A stretch of DNA of 64,000 nt from Rhodobium gokarnense (GTDB lineage: Bacteria > Pseudomonadota > Alphaproteobacteria > Rhizobiales > Rhodobiaceae), in assembly GCF_025961475.1 (NCBI RefSeq), contig NZ_JAOQNS010000001.1, positions 496,001 to 560,000 of the forward strand, given 5' to 3'. The notes under the pieces are model-generated. The model did not search any database. It had not been told where the DNA came from and saw only the letters and a list, made by a program, of their open reading frames with translations. This document shows, in pieces, positions 16,801 to 25,964 of this stretch. Within the stretch, counting starts at the first letter, position 1. Every line of letters begins with the position of its first letter. The translations under genes were made by a program, and so were the position numbers.

Positions 16801-18153
16801 GAAAGCGTCTGAGGCCGCGCGCCGCCCGGTTTCGTTTTCCGATCTTTCCTGTAACGGCGGCCTTTCCGGGCCGCCGTTCGTTTTTCGGCTGTCTTTTTCC
16901 GGCGCGCCGACGATCTTCTTGCGGATCCAGGCGGCAAAGCCGGAGAGGAGGCCGCCGATAAAGCCGAGGGCAGTGAAAGCGCCGCCGAAGCCGATCACCG
17001 CCTCGTAGATGGACTTCATCTTGCCGGTGGTCGCATCGACCGCGCCGAGCGTCGTGCCGATCCGCGTGACGAGGTCGACATGGACGGTGATGGCGCGGGG
17101 GAAGGACTCCACGGGAATTTCGATCGTCTCCTCGCCGACAGCGATGCGCTGGCGGACGGTGAGGGTCAGCGTGCGGGCGCCTGTGGCGCCGGGCGTTACC
17201 TTCCAGGAAATGACGTCGGAGCGGCCGAGCGGCACGGTCACCCAGGTAACGGCCTCGGGCTCGACGGCGAAGCCGCTTCCCGAAAGGGCCGCCCCCACAT
17301 CCGGGGCCGCGGCGACGTCGGCCGACAAGGCCTCCGGCTCCGGCGTTGCCGCGCGAAAGGTTCCGCCGGCGGCAATGCCTTCCGCGCCCCTCCCGATCGT
17401 CAGGTGGGCGTCATAGGTCTCGCCAATCCACATCTCGGAGAGAATCTCCAGCGTGATCCTTGCCGGGCGCTCGGCCCGCTTTGCCGCATCGGCGATGAGG
17501 GCGTCGCGGTCGCCGATGGCGGCGACGCGCTGCGGCAGCGGCTCGCCTTCCGCAGCCTCCAGGCGCTCGCGCTGCTCGCGCATCGTCGCGATCTTTGCCT
17601 CGGAGGCGGCGCGTTTTTCCTGAAGGGCCTGTTCGCGGCTCCGGTAGAGCCGTCGCCGGGCGAGCATTTCGGAATTGCCGGCATAGACCCGGGGCCGTTG
17701 CGGCGGCGTCCGCCAGCTGCGATTGCCGCTGCTGCGGGTCTGGCCGTGGTAGCTGCGCATGACGCGCTTGGAAATCGTGTCGAGGTCTTCGGTGATGCCC
17801 TCAAGCTGCTCGGTCAGCCGCGCCAGTTCTTTTTCGGCAACGATCTGCTCCTCGCCGATGGTCTGTTCTGCGGCGGCAATCTGCGCATTAGCGGCGACAT
17901 CGAGGGCTTTGGCGAGGGTCGCGGCATCGGGGACCGGAACCTCGACCGGCGTCGCGGCCCGCTCCCCGGGCGGTGCCGGTGCGCCGCCGATGCCGGCGGC
18001 ATAGGCCGCAAGGAGACAAAGCGCGCCGGCAAGGACGGCGACGGCAAAGCCGGTGAGAAAGACGCGGCCAGCGGACACGGGTCTTCTGTCCCTTGCGGTT
18101 GCTCCTTTCGCGATCGCTCCTTCGCGTTGACGGGCGGGTGGGCCCGCCAACAC
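16789..18153 (-). CDS. membrane-anchored protein of unknown function
   Basis: A 454-residue protein I do not recognise. An N-terminal anchor (VFLTGFAVAVLAGALCLLAA, about 31-50) is followed by a coiled-coil region (AEQTIGEEQIVAEKELARLT and on to about 220), a beta-rich middle with ARITLEILSEMWIGETYDAH, and a C-terminal membrane helix (FGGAFTALGFIGGLLSGFAA), giving a probable periplasmic domain held at both ends. The start is a GTG at 18153. The last 35 or so residues are encoded across a plus-strand terminator and a repeat element that supplies the stop codon. Confidence 0.7.
   Translation of the reverse strand: MLAGPPARQREGAIAKGATARDRRPVSAGRVFLTGFAVAVLAGALCLLAAYAAGIGGAPAPPGERAATPVEVPVPDAATLAKALDVAANAQIAAAEQTIGEEQIVAEKELARLTEQLEGITEDLDTISKRVMRSYHGQTRSSGNRSWRTPPQRPRVYAGNSEMLARRRLYRSREQALQEKRAASEAKIATMREQRERLEAAEGEPLPQRVAAIGDRDALIADAAKRAERPARITLEILSEMWIGETYDAHLTIGRGAEGIAAGGTFRAATPEPEALSADVAAAPDVGAALSGSGFAVEPEAVTWVTVPLGRSDVISWKVTPGATGARTLTLTVRQRIAVGEETIEIPVESFPRAITVHVDLVTRIGTTLGAVDATTGKMKSIYEAVIGFGGAFTALGFIGGLLSGFAAWIRKKIVGAPEKDSRKTNGGPERPPLQERSENETGRRAASDAFPKS
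16853..16885 (+). terminator. intrinsic terminator downstream of the ABC exporter
   Basis: aacggcggcc (16853-16862) pairs with ggccgccgtt (16869-16878), followed by cgttttt. The T-run is on the plus strand, so it serves the ABC exporter transcript although it lies inside the C-terminal coding tail of the opposing gene. Confidence 0.75.
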
Positions 18154-18211
18154 ATGGTTGTCGATCTGTCGAAATTCCGCAATCCCGTAAGGGAGTCACG
18201 TTTTGGTGCGT

Positions 18212-18859
18212 TCAAAGGGACCGGTGCACGGCCTTCAGGCGCTCCATGTCGGCGGTCTCAAGGGCTTCCAGGTTTTCCTCGATCAGCTCCAGTGGCCAGT
18301 CCCACCAGCGGATTTCCAGGAGATCGGCGATCACCTCGTCGGAAAAGCGCTTGCGGATGACGGCCGCCGGATTGCCGCCGACGATGGTGTAGGGGGCGAC
18401 GTCGCGGGTGATGACGGCGCGTGCGGCGATGATGGCGCCGTCGCCGATGGTCACCCCCGGCATCACCATCGCCTCATGGCCGAACCAGACGTCGTTGCCG
18501 ACGACCGTGTCCTTGACCGGCAATTCGGTGTAGTCGCGCACGGTGTCCAGATTGAACAGCCGGAACGGATAGGCCGTGACGCCGCCCATCGGATGGTTCG
18601 CCGAACTGGTGATGAACTGCGTGCCGTGGGCGATCTGGGCGAACTTGCCGATGATGAGCTTTTCCCGGCTGTGGGGAAACAGATAGGGAGCAATCGCGGA
18701 AGCGATGCTCTCCGGCCGATTGAAGGAGCTGTAGTAGGAGTAGTCGCCGGCCTCGATCTGCGGGATATCGATGGCGTTCTTCAGGTAGACGACCTCTTCC
18801 AGGACCGTTCCGTCCGGCATGGTGACGGGGTTGCGCGCGTCCTTGTTCAAAAACGGCAT
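18212..18859 (-). CDS. hexapeptide-repeat (CatB/Vat-like) acetyltransferase
   Basis: A 215-residue left-handed beta-helix acetyltransferase of the xenobiotic (XAT) group, which includes type B chloramphenicol and streptogramin acetyltransferases. The active-site histidine lies in SSANHPMGGVTAYPF. Hexapeptide turns run through VVGNDVWFGHEAMVMPGVTI to VGGNPAAVIRKRF. The WWDWP block near the C-terminus is typical. Many such chromosomal genes do not confer resistance and the natural acceptor is unknown. Single gene, same strand as its neighbours. Confidence 0.88.
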   Translation of the reverse strand: MPFLNKDARNPVTMPDGTVLEEVVYLKNAIDIPQIEAGDYSYYSSFNRPESIASAIAPYLFPHSREKLIIGKFAQIAHGTQFITSSANHPMGGVTAYPFRLFNLDTVRDYTELPVKDTVVGNDVWFGHEAMVMPGVTIGDGAIIAARAVITRDVAPYTIVGGNPAAVIRKRFSDEVIADLLEIRWWDWPLELIEENLEALETADMERLKAVHRSL

Positions 18860-18963
18860 GATCGAACCTTTTCGCTTCGACGGGAGGGGGCCTGCGGGGC
18901 AGGCGGGCTGACGAGGTCGAAAGGTCCTATCTGATCATCGGTGCGCGCTCCTGTCGGAAAAGG

Positions 18964-19992
18964 CTATCTCTGTGTGAGCTTCAGCTCGATGCGGCGGTTC
19001 TTGGCGTAGGCCTCGTCCGTTTCGCCGTCTTCCAGCGGCTGGAACTCGCCGAAGCCGGCGGCGACCAGGCGTTTTGCCGGCACGCCCTTGGAGATCAGGT
19101 ATTTGACGACCGAGATGGCGCGAGCGGCGGACAGCTCCCAGTTGGACGGGAAGCGCGGCGACGATATCGGCCGCTTGTCGGTGTGGCCGTCGACGCGCAG
19201 CACCCAGTCGATCTCCGGCGGGATCTGGGCCCCGAGCTCGTTGATCGCCTCGGCGAGCTTGTCGAGCTCTTCCTCGCCTTCCGGATTGACGGCGTCGTTG
19301 CCGGCGGAGAACAGCACTTCGGACTGGAACACGAAGCGGTCGCCGACGACGCGGATGTCGGAGCGCTTGGAGAGGATCTCGCGCAGGCGGCCGAAGAAGT
19401 CGGAGCGGTAGCGGGCGAGTTCCTGGACCCTTTGGGCGAGCGCCACATTGAGCCGCTTGCCGAGGTCGGCGATCTTGGCCTGGGCCTCGCGGTCCTTGTC
19501 CTTGGAGGCATCGAGGGCGGATTCCAGCGCGGCGATCTGTTTCCTCAGCGCCGCAATCTGGCGGTTGAGGAGTTCGACCTGGGCCAGCGCCCGCTGGCTG
19601 ATGCGCTCCTTCTCGTCGAGCGTGTTCTGCAGGCTGGAAAGCTGGCCGCCGGCGCTCTCGGCCGCGCCGGTCTGGGCGTCGAGCAGGCCCTGCAGCCGCG
19701 CCTGCTCCTCTTCGGCGTCGGAAAGGTTGGATTCAAAGACGGCAAGGGTCTCGGTCAGGCTGTTGTTTTCCGCCGATGTCAGCGCCAGCGCTTCCTTCAG
19801 GGCGGCGATCTCCGCGTTCAGCCGGTTGAGCACGGCGTCGCGGCCGGTGATCTCCTGGCTGAGGAAGAACTGGGCCAGCATGAACACGGACAGCATGAAG
19901 ATGATGACGAGCAGCAGCGTCGCCATCGCATCGACGAAACCGGGCCAGTAGTCGGCCCGCGCCTCGCGCCGTCTGGTCCGGGCGAGCGCCAT
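18964..19992 (-). CDS. MotB-like protein with OmpA C-terminal domain
   Basis: A 342-residue stator-like protein. The single N-terminal helix WPGFVDAMATLLLVIIFMLS contains Asp21, aligned with the proton-carrying Asp of MotB/TolR. Residues about 40-180 form a long coiled coil, much longer than in flagellar MotB. The OmpA-like peptidoglycan-binding domain contains LRVDGHTDKRPIS, SNWELSAARAISVVKYLI and NRRIELKL. It follows the MotA-like gene by 3 bp. Together they should form a proton channel tethered to the wall; no flagellar genes are near. Confidence 0.85.
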   Translation of the reverse strand: MALARTRRREARADYWPGFVDAMATLLLVIIFMLSVFMLAQFFLSQEITGRDAVLNRLNAEIAALKEALALTSAENNSLTETLAVFESNLSDAEEEQARLQGLLDAQTGAAESAGGQLSSLQNTLDEKERISQRALAQVELLNRQIAALRKQIAALESALDASKDKDREAQAKIADLGKRLNVALAQRVQELARYRSDFFGRLREILSKRSDIRVVGDRFVFQSEVLFSAGNDAVNPEGEEELDKLAEAINELGAQIPPEIDWVLRVDGHTDKRPISSPRFPSNWELSAARAISVVKYLISKGVPAKRLVAAGFGEFQPLEDGETDEAYAKNRRIELKLTQR

Positions 19993-19995
19993 CGA

Positions 19996-20994
19996 TCAGT
20001 CCTTCGCCTTCTTGAAGGCCGTGTTGAGGGTCTCCAGCAGTTCGCGGATGTGCTGCTGCTGGTCGCCCTGGTTCTTGGCCCATTCCTGCATGGTCTTCTG
20101 TTCCGACCTCAAATGCTGGACGAGGCCCTGGATGCCCTCGGCGAGATTGGCCATGGCGTGGGAGGCGGTGCGGTTGGAGCCGCCCTCCTGCATTGATCTG
20201 GCCATGCGTTCCATGGCGATCCGGAGGTCTTCCGCCGTCGTCCCGCTGGGCCCGCGCTGTTCGGCGATCTCCTCCGGCGTCAGGTCGGTGACCGTCGACA
20301 GCCAGTCTTCAAGGTCGTTGTAGAAGCGGTTCTGGGCCTGGCCGGCCTGCAGGTCGAGGAAGCCGAGCACCAGGGAGCCGGCAAGACCGAACAGCGACGA
20401 GGAGAACGCCGTTCCCATGCCGGTCAGCGGCGCCTCGAGCCCGGCCTTCAGGTCCTCGAAGATGACGTTGGAATCGCCGGAGGCGACGTCCAGCGAGTTG
20501 ATCGTGGCGCCGACCGAGGAGACGGTCTGCAACAGGCCCCAGAAAGTGCCGAGAAGGCCGAGGAAGACGAGGAGGCCCGTCAGGTAGCGCGAGATGTCGC
20601 GCGATTCGTCGAGGCGCATGCCGATCGAATCGAGGATCGAGCGCATGGTGTGGGTCGAGATCGCCATCTCGCCGATGCGGTCGCCGAGCAGGGTCGACAT
20701 CGGGGCGAGCAGCACGGGCGGGCGGCGAACCTCGATGCCGGGCTCGCCGAGGCGGAACGAATTGACCCAGGCGACCTCCGGAAAGAGCCGGATAACCTGC
20801 CGGAATGTCAGGAAAATACCGATCAGGCCGACGCCGAGGATGAGGCCGTTGAGGCCCGGATTGCTCATGAACGCGGTGACGATCTGGCGGTAGAGGATCA
20901 GCGCCACGAAGGCGAAGATGACCAGGAAGATGATCATCCGCCACAGGAAGACCTGGGGGCTGGAAAGCCGGTAGGGATCGAGATCCTTTGCCAT
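19996..20994 (-). CDS. MotA/TolQ/ExbB-like proton-channel protein
   Basis: A 332-residue inner-membrane partner of the MotB-like protein, in an operon with a 3-bp spacer. Two N-terminal helices (MIIFLVIFAFVALILY; LILGVGLIGIFLTFRQVI) are followed by a cytoplasmic loop, then the conserved pair YLTGLLVFLGLLGTFWGLLQ and MGTAFSSSLFGLAGSLVLGF, the MotA/ExbB channel helices. The last 110 residues are soluble and helical (SMQEGGSNRTASHAMANLAE). It resembles ZorA/MotA more in topology than in known role; no zorC/zorD-like gene adjoins. Confidence 0.85.
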   Translation of the reverse strand: MAKDLDPYRLSSPQVFLWRMIIFLVIFAFVALILYRQIVTAFMSNPGLNGLILGVGLIGIFLTFRQVIRLFPEVAWVNSFRLGEPGIEVRRPPVLLAPMSTLLGDRIGEMAISTHTMRSILDSIGMRLDESRDISRYLTGLLVFLGLLGTFWGLLQTVSSVGATINSLDVASGDSNVIFEDLKAGLEAPLTGMGTAFSSSLFGLAGSLVLGFLDLQAGQAQNRFYNDLEDWLSTVTDLTPEEIAEQRGPSGTTAEDLRIAMERMARSMQEGGSNRTASHAMANLAEGIQGLVQHLRSEQKTMQEWAKNQGDQQQHIRELLETLNTAFKKAKD

Positions 20995-21095
20995 ATTCGC
21001 TCCACTGGCCCGGGAAGGACGAGGTCAGTGATAGCGCGTTTTACCCGCAGCAAAAACCGCTAATCGGAACCGTTTTTTAACCCTGGCGCCAGGGA

Positions 21096-21887
21096 TTAGC
21101 CGCTCGCCTTTTTCAGCAACGCCATGAGGCGGCGGTGGATGTCCTCGTTGCCGGCGCAGATGTTGCCGGCCTCCAGCATGCGGTCGCGGCCGTCCAAGTC
21201 GGTGACGAATCCGCCGGCCTCGCGGAGGAGAACGATGCCCGCGGCGATGTCCCAGGGCGACAGGGCCCGCTCCCAGAAGCCGTCGAAGCGGCCGGCGGCG
21301 GTCCAGGCAAGGTCGAGGGCGGCCGAGCCGCAGCGGCGCACGCCCGCGGTCTCGCCCATGACCGTGGCAAGCTCTTTCAGGAACTTGCCATGGTCGCCAT
21401 AGCCGAAGCGGGGCATGCCGGTGCCGATGATGCAGTCGGCGAGGTCGTGGCGGGTGGCGACCCGGAGGCGGCGGTCGTTGAGGAAGGCGCCGGAGCCGCG
21501 CTCAGCCGTGTAGAGCTCGTCGCTCACCGGATTGTAGATGACGCCGGCGACCAGCGTTCCCTGGCGCTCCAGGGCGACGGAGATGGAAAAGATCGGCAGG
21601 CCGTGCAGGAAGTTGGTGGTGCCGTCCAGCGGATCGACGATCCAGCGGTTGTCGCCGTCGCCTTCGGTCGTGCCGGACTCCTCCATCAGGAAGCCGTAGC
21701 CGGGGCGCGCCTTCTGCAGCTCGTTGAAGAGGATCTCCTCCGACTTGCGGTCGGCGGCGGAGACGAAGTCGGCCGGTCCCTTCCGCGAGACCTGGAGGTT
21801 TTCCACCTCGCCGAAATCGCGGGCGAGCCTGCGGCCGGCCTTCATGACGGCCTGAACCATGACGTTCAAGAGGGCTGAACGCGCCAT
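21096..21887 (-). CDS. suhB: inositol monophosphatase family protein SuhB
   Basis: A 263-residue magnesium-dependent phosphatase. Metal-site motifs are EEILFNELQKARPGYGFLME (with GFLMEES), WIVDPLDGTTNFLHG and, near the C-terminus, ALSPWDIAAGIVLLREAGG. SuhB hydrolyses inositol phosphates and in some bacteria takes part in rRNA antitermination. It follows efp by 39 bp on the same strand, so the two may be co-transcribed. Confidence 0.94.
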   Translation of the reverse strand: MARSALLNVMVQAVMKAGRRLARDFGEVENLQVSRKGPADFVSAADRKSEEILFNELQKARPGYGFLMEESGTTEGDGDNRWIVDPLDGTTNFLHGLPIFSISVALERQGTLVAGVIYNPVSDELYTAERGSGAFLNDRRLRVATRHDLADCIIGTGMPRFGYGDHGKFLKELATVMGETAGVRRCGSAALDLAWTAAGRFDGFWERALSPWDIAAGIVLLREAGGFVTDLDGRDRMLEAGNICAGNEDIHRRLMALLKKASG

Positions 21888-21926
21888 AATACAATCTCTT
21901 TTTTCGTTGGCGGTGTCGCCGCCGCG

Positions 21927-22490
21927 TCAGTCGGCGCGGCGGACGTATTCCAGTTCGTTGGTGTCGACGACGATTTTCTCGCCGGCCGAGACGAAGGGCG
22001 GGACCATGACCCGGACGCCGTTTTCCAGCACCGCCGGCTTGTAGGAGGAGGACTGGGTCTGGCCCTTGACGACGGCGTCGGCCTCGGTGACTTCGAGCGT
22101 GACCTGGCCGGGCAGGGTGATGCCGATCGGCCGGCCCTCGTGCATTTCCAGGGTGACGGTCATGCCGTCCTGCAGGAAGGCGGCGCGGTCGCCGACGAAG
22201 TCGGTCTGCAGCTCGATCTGCTCATAGGTGTCGGTGTCCATGAACACCAGCATCTCGCCCTCGGCATAGAGGAACTGGAAGTCCTTCTGTTCCAGGCGGA
22301 CGCGTTCGATGGTGTCGGCGGAGCGGAAACGCTCGTTGAGCTTGCGGCCGTCGAGGAGGTTCTTCAGTTCCACCTGGGCGAAGGCGCCGCCCTTGCCGGG
22401 CTTGACGTGCTGGGTCTTGACGGCGACCCAGAGCGTGTCCTGGTGCATGATCACGTTGCCGGGGCGGATTTCGTTGCCGTTGATCTTCAT
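21927..22490 (-). CDS. efp: translation elongation factor P
   Basis: EF-P relieves ribosome stalling at polyproline. The 187-residue protein has the KOW-like N-terminal domain with the PGKGGAF loop (its Lys is the position modified in many bacteria), then two OB domains ending [10 protein letters not shown]. The start [12 protein letters not shown] at 22490 is chosen over an open frame extending upstream. No epmA/epmB adjoins. It might help translate the proline-rich TolA encoded in this window. Confidence 0.96.
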   Translation of the reverse strand: MKINGNEIRPGNVIMHQDTLWVAVKTQHVKPGKGGAFAQVELKNLLDGRKLNERFRSADTIERVRLEQKDFQFLYAEGEMLVFMDTDTYEQIELQTDFVGDRAAFLQDGMTVTLEMHEGRPIGITLPGQVTLEVTEADAVVKGQTQSSSYKPAVLENGVRVMVPPFVSAGEKIVVDTNELEYVRRAD

Positions 22491-22695
22491 GTCGGTCGGT
22501 TCCGGGTGCGGGGGCTCTTCGGCGGGGCGAAGGCCGGTCGTGGCTGTGGCAAGGCGCAAATGGCGCCGATGGGAAGCGGCGCCTTTCGCGCCGATCGGTC
22601 GGCCGGTGTCGGCCCTTGATGCGTCGGGGCTTTCTGCACCACAAAAGCGCCGCCGTTTCAAGTCTCAGAGCGTCGGGGCGGGCCTCGCCAAAGGC

Positions 22696-23748
22696 CTACT
22701 TGCCGAGGATCCAGTTGGCGGCGAGATCCTTGGCGCGGTCCTGAACCTCCTTGGGCAGGGTTTCCCAGAAGCCGTCGAGCTGCAGGTCGGAGAGGCCGAG
22801 CTGGCGGGCGATCAGGTGCCATTTCGCCGGCTCGGCCGGATCATAGGTGCCGCCGCGGCCGAGCAGGTACATGTGGGCGAGGCGGTTCATGGCGACCGGG
22901 TTGCCGGCCCGTGCGGCGCGCTCGAACCAGGCGATGGCGGCGACGTCGTCGCGCGGCGTGCCCTTGCCGTTGGCGAGCCGGATCGCATACTCGACCTGGG
23001 CGTCGACGAAGCCGTTGCGAGCGGCGCGGCCGAGCCAGTCCGTCGCCTTTTCCTGGTCGATCGGCCGGCCGACGCCGAACATGTGCATCTGGGCGATCGC
23101 GTATTGGGCATCGGCGATGCCGGCGTCCGCCGCCTTGGCGAAGAGCTCGGCGGCGCGGGGAACGTTGCGCGGCCGGTCCTCGCCGTCCAGATAGGCGATG
23201 CCGATGTTGAACATGGCGTTGGGCTGTCCTGCCTTTGCCGCCTGTTCGAAAAGGTCCATGGCGCGCTTGCGGTCCTTTTCGACGCCCTGGCCTTCCAGAT
23301 ACATGGTGCCGAGGCGGAACTGGGCCTCGCGGTCGCCATTCCCTGCCGCGATCCTGTACCAGCTCGCGGCCTCCTTCAGGTTCTGCTTGGTGCCCTTGCC
23401 GTTTTCATAGAGGACGCCCATCAGCGTCTGGGCCGCCTTGTCGCCGTTTTCCGCGCGCGGAATGGCGTAGGCAAGGGCGGTCAGGAAGAGGCCGCGCTGG
23501 TAGGCGCCGTAGGCAAGGTCGACGGGTGGGCCGTCCGCTGCCGTCTCGTCGGCCCCGTCGCCTGTTGCCGCGCCGGCATCCGCACCGGGAGCCTGCGGGC
23601 CGGCCTTCTGTTCGGACAGGTAGTCGCTGACCGGGTTCTGCAGGAACTTGCCTGCCGGCGGGGCCGCATCCTGCTGCGGCGCCTGGGCAATCGCTGTAAC
23701 GGGGGCGGCGAGAAGGAGGGCGAGCGCCGCGATCAGGCGCAGCGTCAT
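22696..23748 (-). CDS. periplasmic Sel1-repeat protein
   Basis: A 350-residue protein with a signal peptide (MTLRLIAALALLLAAPVTAI, cleavage near AQA) and at least five Sel1-like tetratricopeptide repeats between about 80 and 310, for example AQTLMGVLYENGKGTKQNLK, AQFRLGTMYLEGQGVEKDRK and AMNRLAHMYLLGRGG. Such proteins act as scaffolds in the envelope; the partner is unknown. Its ATG overlaps the stop of the ThiE-like gene (ATGA, 23745-23748), indicating translational coupling. Confidence 0.87.
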   Translation of the reverse strand: MTLRLIAALALLLAAPVTAIAQAPQQDAAPPAGKFLQNPVSDYLSEQKAGPQAPGADAGAATGDGADETAADGPPVDLAYGAYQRGLFLTALAYAIPRAENGDKAAQTLMGVLYENGKGTKQNLKEAASWYRIAAGNGDREAQFRLGTMYLEGQGVEKDRKRAMDLFEQAAKAGQPNAMFNIGIAYLDGEDRPRNVPRAAELFAKAADAGIADAQYAIAQMHMFGVGRPIDQEKATDWLGRAARNGFVDAQVEYAIRLANGKGTPRDDVAAIAWFERAARAGNPVAMNRLAHMYLLGRGGTYDPAEPAKWHLIARQLGLSDLQLDGFWETLPKEVQDRAKDLAANWILGK

Positions 23749-24389
23749 GGGGCGTCTCCGCCGAAGGCGTCGATGCGGGCGTTGGCGAACTGGACCGCCT
23801 CGGCCGGGCCGCCGGGATGGTCCCAGACGGCGGCGCGCAAGGCCACGAAATCGGCGCCGGCATCGAGCACCACGTCGAGGGAGGCGAGGTCGGCGCCGGC
23901 CATCACCACGCAGGGCGGTTCGAACACGCTCGACCACCACTCGCCGAGCGCGATGTTGGCCGGATGCGGCCCCGGCGCTTCCTCTCGGTCGATGCGGCCG
24001 AAAAAGACGTAGTCGGCGCCCCGTTCGGCCGCGAGCATCGCCGTGTGGCGGTCGAAGAGGCTTCCGGCACCGACGAAGTTCTTCGGCTGGAAGCGCTCGA
24101 GCGCATCGGTGAGGTCGTCGATGCCGGTGTCGATATGGATGCCGTCGGCGCCGGCACGGCCGGTGACGCGGCTGTCATTGGCGACGATGGCGGCGACGCC
24201 GTTCTTCTGGGCGAGCGACGCGGCGGCCTCGGCGACCTTCTGGAAGCCGGCCTCCTCGTCCATGTCCGGGGTGATCAGCAGCGAGGCGGCATCACCACCC
24301 GACAGCGCCGCTTCTAGCTTCGGCAGGAAAGCACTCAGCGGGACGGCGCGCGGCGTCACCAGGAAGAGGCGGGGGCGTGGCGTTGTCAT
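23745..24389 (-). CDS. thiamine-phosphate-synthase-like protein (ThiE family)
   Basis: A 214-residue TIM-barrel protein related to ThiE. The best match is VANDSRVTGRAGADGIHIDT, corresponding to the NDR...GADGVHLGQ segment of ThiE, and FFGRIDREEAPGPHP in the phosphate-loop region, which diverges from the canonical GPVFPTPTK. Activity is therefore uncertain. No other thiamine genes adjoin; instead it is coupled by ATGA to a Sel1 protein. The ATG at 24389 gives a normal barrel start (RLFLVTP). Confidence 0.75.
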   Translation of the reverse strand: MTTPRPRLFLVTPRAVPLSAFLPKLEAALSGGDAASLLITPDMDEEAGFQKVAEAAASLAQKNGVAAIVANDSRVTGRAGADGIHIDTGIDDLTDALERFQPKNFVGAGSLFDRHTAMLAAERGADYVFFGRIDREEAPGPHPANIALGEWWSSVFEPPCVVMAGADLASLDVVLDAGADFVALRAAVWDHPGGPAEAVQFANARIDAFGGDAP

Positions 24390-24544
24390 CTCGGGCTCGG
24401 TTTTCTGTCGACCGGTGGCCTTGCCAGCTACCGGACCTTGGGGGCACCGATCACAAAAAGGCGGCAAAAAATGGGACCCCATCATCTTGCCGGAGATATC
24501 TTGTTCGTCTGGCCGCGTCGAGAGGGCGGTGCAGCGCCCGCCGA

Positions 24545-24575
24545 CAAAAACGCCGGCGGGGCAAACCGCCGGCGA
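24545..24575 (-). terminator. intrinsic terminator downstream of pgk
   Basis: Read on the minus strand, cgccggcgg and ccgccggcg form a stem with a short loop followed by tttttgtc. It closes the pgk transcript before the ThiE-like gene. Confidence 0.85.
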
Positions 24576-24590
24576 TTCTTTTCTTAGTTT

Positions 24591-24662
24591 CAAGCGCCAC
24601 GTGGGCTTTTCGGCGCGACGGCGCCGGCGCGCGTTCGCGCTTGCGACGCCGTTGGCGTCGAT
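24591..24662. repeat. structured intergenic repeat, copy A
   Basis: The first 60 bases align without gaps to 35821-35880 with 50 identities by eye. The shared core is ggcgccggcgc. Two hairpins are kept by paired changes: gcgc(gttc)gcgc here versus gccc(gttc)gggc there, and cgacgcc/ggcgtcg here versus cgatccc/gggatcg there. It lies in the 3' region of pgk, before the terminator. Confidence 0.8.
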
Positions 24663-24701
24663 TGGCGAACGCCGGCGCGCCGTGCGAAATCGCTCCAGCG
24701 C

Positions 24702-25895
24702 CTACTTGCGCAGGGCCTCGACGCCCGGCAGGGGCTTGCCTTCCATCCATTCCAGGAAGGCGCCACCGGCGGCCGATACGTAGGTGAAGTCGTCCTTGAC
24801 GCCGGCGTGTTTCAGGGCCGCGACGGTGTCGCCGCCGCCGGCGACCGAGAGCAGATCGCCGGCCTTGGTGCGCTTCGCGGCGTGCTTCGCGGCGGCCACG
24901 GTGGCGGCGTCGAAGGGCGGGATCTCGAAGGCGCCGAGCGGGCCGTTCCAGACCAGCGTCGCGGCCTCGTCGATCTTGGCGGTGACGGCTTTGATCGAGG
25001 CCGGGCCGACGTCGAGCATCATGGCGTCGGACGGGATGGCATCGAGCGCGACGGTCTCGTTGGCGGCGCCGGCGGCGAATTCCTTGGCGACCACCGCGTC
25101 CTCCGGCAGCACGATGGTGCAGCCGGCGGCTTCCGCGGCGATCATGATGCGCCGCGCGGTCTCGGCGAGGTCGTGCTCGCACAGCGACTTGCCGACATCG
25201 ACGCCCTTGGCGGCGAGGAAGGTGTTGGCCATGCCGCCGCCGATGACCAGGCCGTCGACCTTGGAGACGAGGTTCTCCAGAAGGTCGATCTTGGTCGAGA
25301 CCTTGGCGCCGCCGACGACGGCGACAACCGGGCGCTTCGGCGAGCCGAGCGCGGCCTCAAGGGCGTCCAGTTCCTTCTGCATGGCGCGGCCGGCCGCGGC
25401 CGGCATCTTGTGCGCCAGGCCCTCGGTCGAGCCGTGGGCGCGGTGGGCGGCCGAAAAGGCGTCGTTGACATAGACGTCGCCATTGGCGGCAAGCGCGTCG
25501 ACGAAATCGTCTTCGTTCTTTTCCTCGCCCTTGTAGTAGCGGGTGTTCTCAAGGAGCGCGATGTCGCCGTCGGCCATCCTGGCGACGGCCTCGGCAACGG
25601 TATCGCCGATGCAGTCGGTGACGAAGGTGACCGGCTTGCCGAGGGCGTCCGACAGCGGGCCGGCGACCGGCTCGAGCGACATCTCCGGCTTCTTCTCGCC
25701 CTTCGGGCGGCCGAAATGGGCCAGGAGCAGGACTTTTGCCCCCTTGTCGGAAAGCTCCTTGATGGTCGGGACGACGGCGCGGATGCGGGTGTCGTCGGTG
25801 ACCTTGCCGTCCTTCATCGGCACGTTGAGGTCGACGCGCACCAGGGTGCGCATTCCTGCAACGTTAAGGTCGTCGATTGTGTTGAACTTGCTCAT
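24702..25895 (-). CDS. pgk: phosphoglycerate kinase
   Basis: Interconverts 1,3-bisphosphoglycerate/ADP and 3-phosphoglycerate/ATP. The 397-residue protein has the N-terminal signature [35 protein letters not shown], the substrate-binding [17 protein letters not shown] and the C-terminal [10 protein letters not shown]. The ATG at 25895 follows gggagg. It stands after tkt and gap in the conserved order. A strong hairpin between gap and pgk suggests partial termination or its own promoter. Confidence 0.97.
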   Translation of the reverse strand: MSKFNTIDDLNVAGMRTLVRVDLNVPMKDGKVTDDTRIRAVVPTIKELSDKGAKVLLLAHFGRPKGEKKPEMSLEPVAGPLSDALGKPVTFVTDCIGDTVAEAVARMADGDIALLENTRYYKGEEKNEDDFVDALAANGDVYVNDAFSAAHRAHGSTEGLAHKMPAAAGRAMQKELDALEAALGSPKRPVVAVVGGAKVSTKIDLLENLVSKVDGLVIGGGMANTFLAAKGVDVGKSLCEHDLAETARRIMIAAEAAGCTIVLPEDAVVAKEFAAGAANETVALDAIPSDAMMLDVGPASIKAVTAKIDEAATLVWNGPLGAFEIPPFDAATVAAAKHAAKRTKAGDLLSVAGGGDTVAALKHAGVKDDFTYVSAAGGAFLEWMEGKPLPGVEALRK

Positions 25896-25964
25896 CGTGG
25901 TCCTCCCGTGAGCGCGGCGGCGCTGAAAAAGCCGCACGCTGGCGTGGCTGAACTGACGGAGACG

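Noticed and set aside
18212-18859. Acquired chloramphenicol or streptogramin resistance gene
   Set aside because: It is a chromosomal XAT-family enzyme with native base composition and no mobile-element context; resistance cannot be inferred.
18964-20994. Zorya-type anti-phage system from the MotA/MotB-like pair
   Set aside because: No zorC, zorD or zorE-like effector is adjacent; neighbours are suhB and a hexapeptide acetyltransferase.
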